Source of the DNA: an uncultured Acetobacter sp.
GTDB lineage: Bacteria > Pseudomonadota > Alphaproteobacteria > Acetobacterales > Acetobacteraceae
Length of the DNA: 7,921 nt
Direction of reading: 5' to 3'
Assembly: GCF_937875265.1 (NCBI RefSeq)
Contig: NZ_CALLXM010000027.1
Coordinates: 1-7,921, forward strand
Shown here one piece after another: positions 7,283 through 7,921 of the stretch (the stretch's first letter is position 1; the number at the start of each line of letters is the position of its first letter). Position numbers and translations under genes: made by a program. Below the pieces are notes generated by a model. The model saw only the letters and a list, made by a program, of their open reading frames with translations. It searched no databases and was not told the origin of the DNA.

Positions 7283-7307
7283 TGTTCCCACCCCAGATAA
7301 GGGAACA
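7283..7307. repeat. Inverted repeat between lipoprotein gene and 40-aa gene
   Basis: TGTTCCC (7283-7289) and GGGAACA (7301-7307) form a perfect 7-bp stem with an 11-nt loop, 10 nt after the lipoprotein stop. On the minus strand no T-tract follows, so it is not a terminator. It could stabilise the upstream mRNA end or be an operator for an internal promoter. Confidence 0.45.
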
Positions 7308-7316
7308 AAAATAGTG

Positions 7317-7724
7317 TCATGCTTTTTCGCGGACCAGATGATCACACGCGGCAATCAATGGCCAGCATGCACCATAAGGCCCCTGCCATGTTGCACTCGG
7401 TCCGGTATATGTCAGACGCACAACCCGGTCTTGGCGCATTTGCGCGACAACATGGCAAGTTCCATGCCCACCCAGATCCAGCTCTGTCGAAAAGGGTGCT
7501 TTCAGCGTAAACGGTCCCTCCACGGGCTGATCCTGACGCCACTCCAGCACTTCACCTTCCGGTAAAACCATCTGTGCATCCGGCACACCCGCACAGGCAA
7601 TCAGATCTGACTTACCGAGCCCCTGTAAATCTTTTTGGGCTTGTAAAGGCTGCTGAATGCATGCGGCCAAAGATAGAACAGAAAGATATAAAAATAATCT
7701 GAAGATTTTTTGGATAATGCACAC
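7317..7724 (-). CDS. Putative lipoprotein of unknown function, 135 aa
   Basis: The N-terminus is a lipoprotein signal peptide: M-C-I-I-Q-K-I-F-R, a hydrophobic core, then the lipobox L-A-A-C with the lipidated Cys at 22. The mature part has K-S-D-L-I-A-C-A-G-V-P-D (38-49), an acidic V-L-P-E-G-E segment and four Cys (44, 90, 120, 127) that could form disulfides outside the cytoplasm. The K-x-D-L-x-x-C-x-G-x-P-D element loosely recalls the start of small BamE/SmpA-like outer-membrane lipoproteins, but I cannot confirm homology. I chose GTG 7724 because GGAGGAG stands 4 nt upstream and it yields a compact signal peptide; a longer reading from 7826 would overlap the 36-aa gene and add a cysteine-, tryptophan- and arginine-rich stretch. 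The start lies just past the stop of that gene, indicating translational coupling. Confidence 0.85.
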   Translation of the reverse strand: MCIIQKIFRLFLYLSVLSLAACIQQPLQAQKDLQGLGKSDLIACAGVPDAQMVLPEGEVLEWRQDQPVEGPFTLKAPFSTELDLGGHGTCHVVAQMRQDRVVRLTYTGPSATWQGPYGACWPLIAACDHLVREKA

Positions 7725-7725
7725 A

Positions 7726-7836
7726 TCACTCCTCCGGCCACTGGCGCGACCTGCGCGCCAGCGCAAACAGAATGACCAGAACAATCTGCACACCCATACC
7801 CAGCAGAACATAACCGCCTGCGGCAAAAAGGCTCAT
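7726..7836 (-). CDS. Small membrane protein, 36 aa, unknown function
   Basis: A 36-codon frame opens at ATG 7836 behind a good ribosome-binding site (AGGAGAAG, 4 nt spacing) and stops with TGA at 7728-7726. One hydrophobic helix covers about residues 3-27 (F-A-A-G-G-Y-V-L-L-G-M-G, then V-L-V-I-L-F-A-L-A). A basic-then-acidic tail follows (R-R-S-R-Q-W-P-E-E). By the positive-inside rule the C-terminus would face the cytoplasm. The last two Glu codons are the GGAGGAG ribosome-binding site of the lipoprotein gene, so the genes are tightly coupled. The size and layout resemble accessory single-helix proteins such as CcmD-type subunits, but no specific motif supports that. Confidence 0.72.
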   Translation of the reverse strand: MSLFAAGGYVLLGMGVQIVLVILFALARRSRQWPEE

Positions 7837-7870
7837 CGTGCTTCTCCTGCTCTATCAACGCAGACAACAC

Positions 7871-7894
7871 GAAGCAGTTAGCAAAAACTGCTTC
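7871..7894. repeat. Inverted repeat in the leader of the small envelope operon
   Basis: GAAGCAGT (7871-7878) and ACTGCTTC (7887-7894) form a perfect 8-bp stem with an 8-nt loop, ending 34 nt upstream of the 36-aa start. Neither strand has a T-tract after it. An mRNA leader structure or an operator are both possible. Confidence 0.5.
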
Positions 7895-7910
7895 AATGCC
7901 GCCTGCATGT

Positions 7911-7916
7911 TCTATA
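7911..7916 (-). promoter_or_regulatory. Possible -10 element for the small envelope operon
   Basis: TATAGA on the minus strand fits a -10 hexamer and would place the transcription start near 7904, just before the inverted repeat. The matching -35 would fall beyond the right edge, so this cannot be completed here. Confidence 0.25.
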
Positions 7917-7921
7917 AAAAA

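Noticed and set aside
7267..7307. GTTC repeats as a LexA (SOS) box
   Set aside because: The alphaproteobacterial LexA site needs GTTC-N7-GTTC; the two GTTC copies here are 13 nt apart, and the GTTCCC/GGGAAC pair is inverted rather than direct.
7725..7826. Upstream extension of the lipoprotein frame to 7826
   Set aside because: The extension overlaps the 36-aa gene in another frame, reads as a Cys-, Trp- and Arg-rich tail without a signal peptide, and would bury the lipobox; GTG 7724 has the ribosome-binding site.
1..7921. CRISPR array, insertion sequence or prophage content
   Set aside because: No regularly spaced direct repeats, no terminal inverted repeats flanking a transposase, and no integrase or phage structural motif were seen on either strand.

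Overview
The window looks like chromosomal DNA of an alphaproteobacterium, plausibly an acetic-acid bacterium (Acetobacteraceae). Three things suggest this: the Azospirillum-like cysteine blocks of the glutamate synthase small subunit, a stand-alone NDUFA9-like reductase gene, and GC-rich coding DNA alternating with AT-rich gaps. The family-level assignment is inference from memory, with no database search. I see no transposase, integrase, phage gene or CRISPR array.

Layout. Positions 1-4878 (minus strand) hold the two genes of NADPH-dependent glutamate synthase (GOGAT) in the order gltD then gltB, joined by a 1-nt TAATG stop/start overlap. gltB runs off the left edge, so about the last quarter of the protein is missing. 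A GC-rich hairpin sits directly before the gltD start. After a 193-bp gap, 5072-6025 (minus) encodes an atypical short-chain dehydrogenase of the NDUFA9-like family. A possible 60-aa ORF (6039-6221, minus) ends 13 nt before it.

Positions 6222-6401 form a divergent control region. A clear sigma70-type promoter (TTGACG-17-TAAATA) reads right into a tRNA-Leu(CAG) gene at 6402-6488, and an intrinsic terminator starts at the first base after CCA. A perfect 16-bp palindrome abuts that promoter and fills the spacer of a weaker putative leftward promoter. Positions 6519-7035 (about 520 bp) contain no convincing gene, but they hold two inward-facing DnaA-box-like 9-mers.

The right end (7036-7836, minus) appears to be a small envelope operon: a 36-aa membrane protein, a 135-aa lipoprotein with a GTG start translationally coupled to it, and a 40-aa membrane protein, closed by an intrinsic terminator at 7036-7081. 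The 36-aa and 40-aa genes were found by reading the strand directly and are short enough to be missed by ordinary gene calling.

How the genes work together: GltB and GltD make glutamate from glutamine and 2-oxoglutarate, with GltD supplying electrons from NADPH. The reductase, the tRNA and the small envelope operon have no evident link to that pathway. The least described parts are the small-protein/lipoprotein cluster and the regulatory sequence around 6300-6900.
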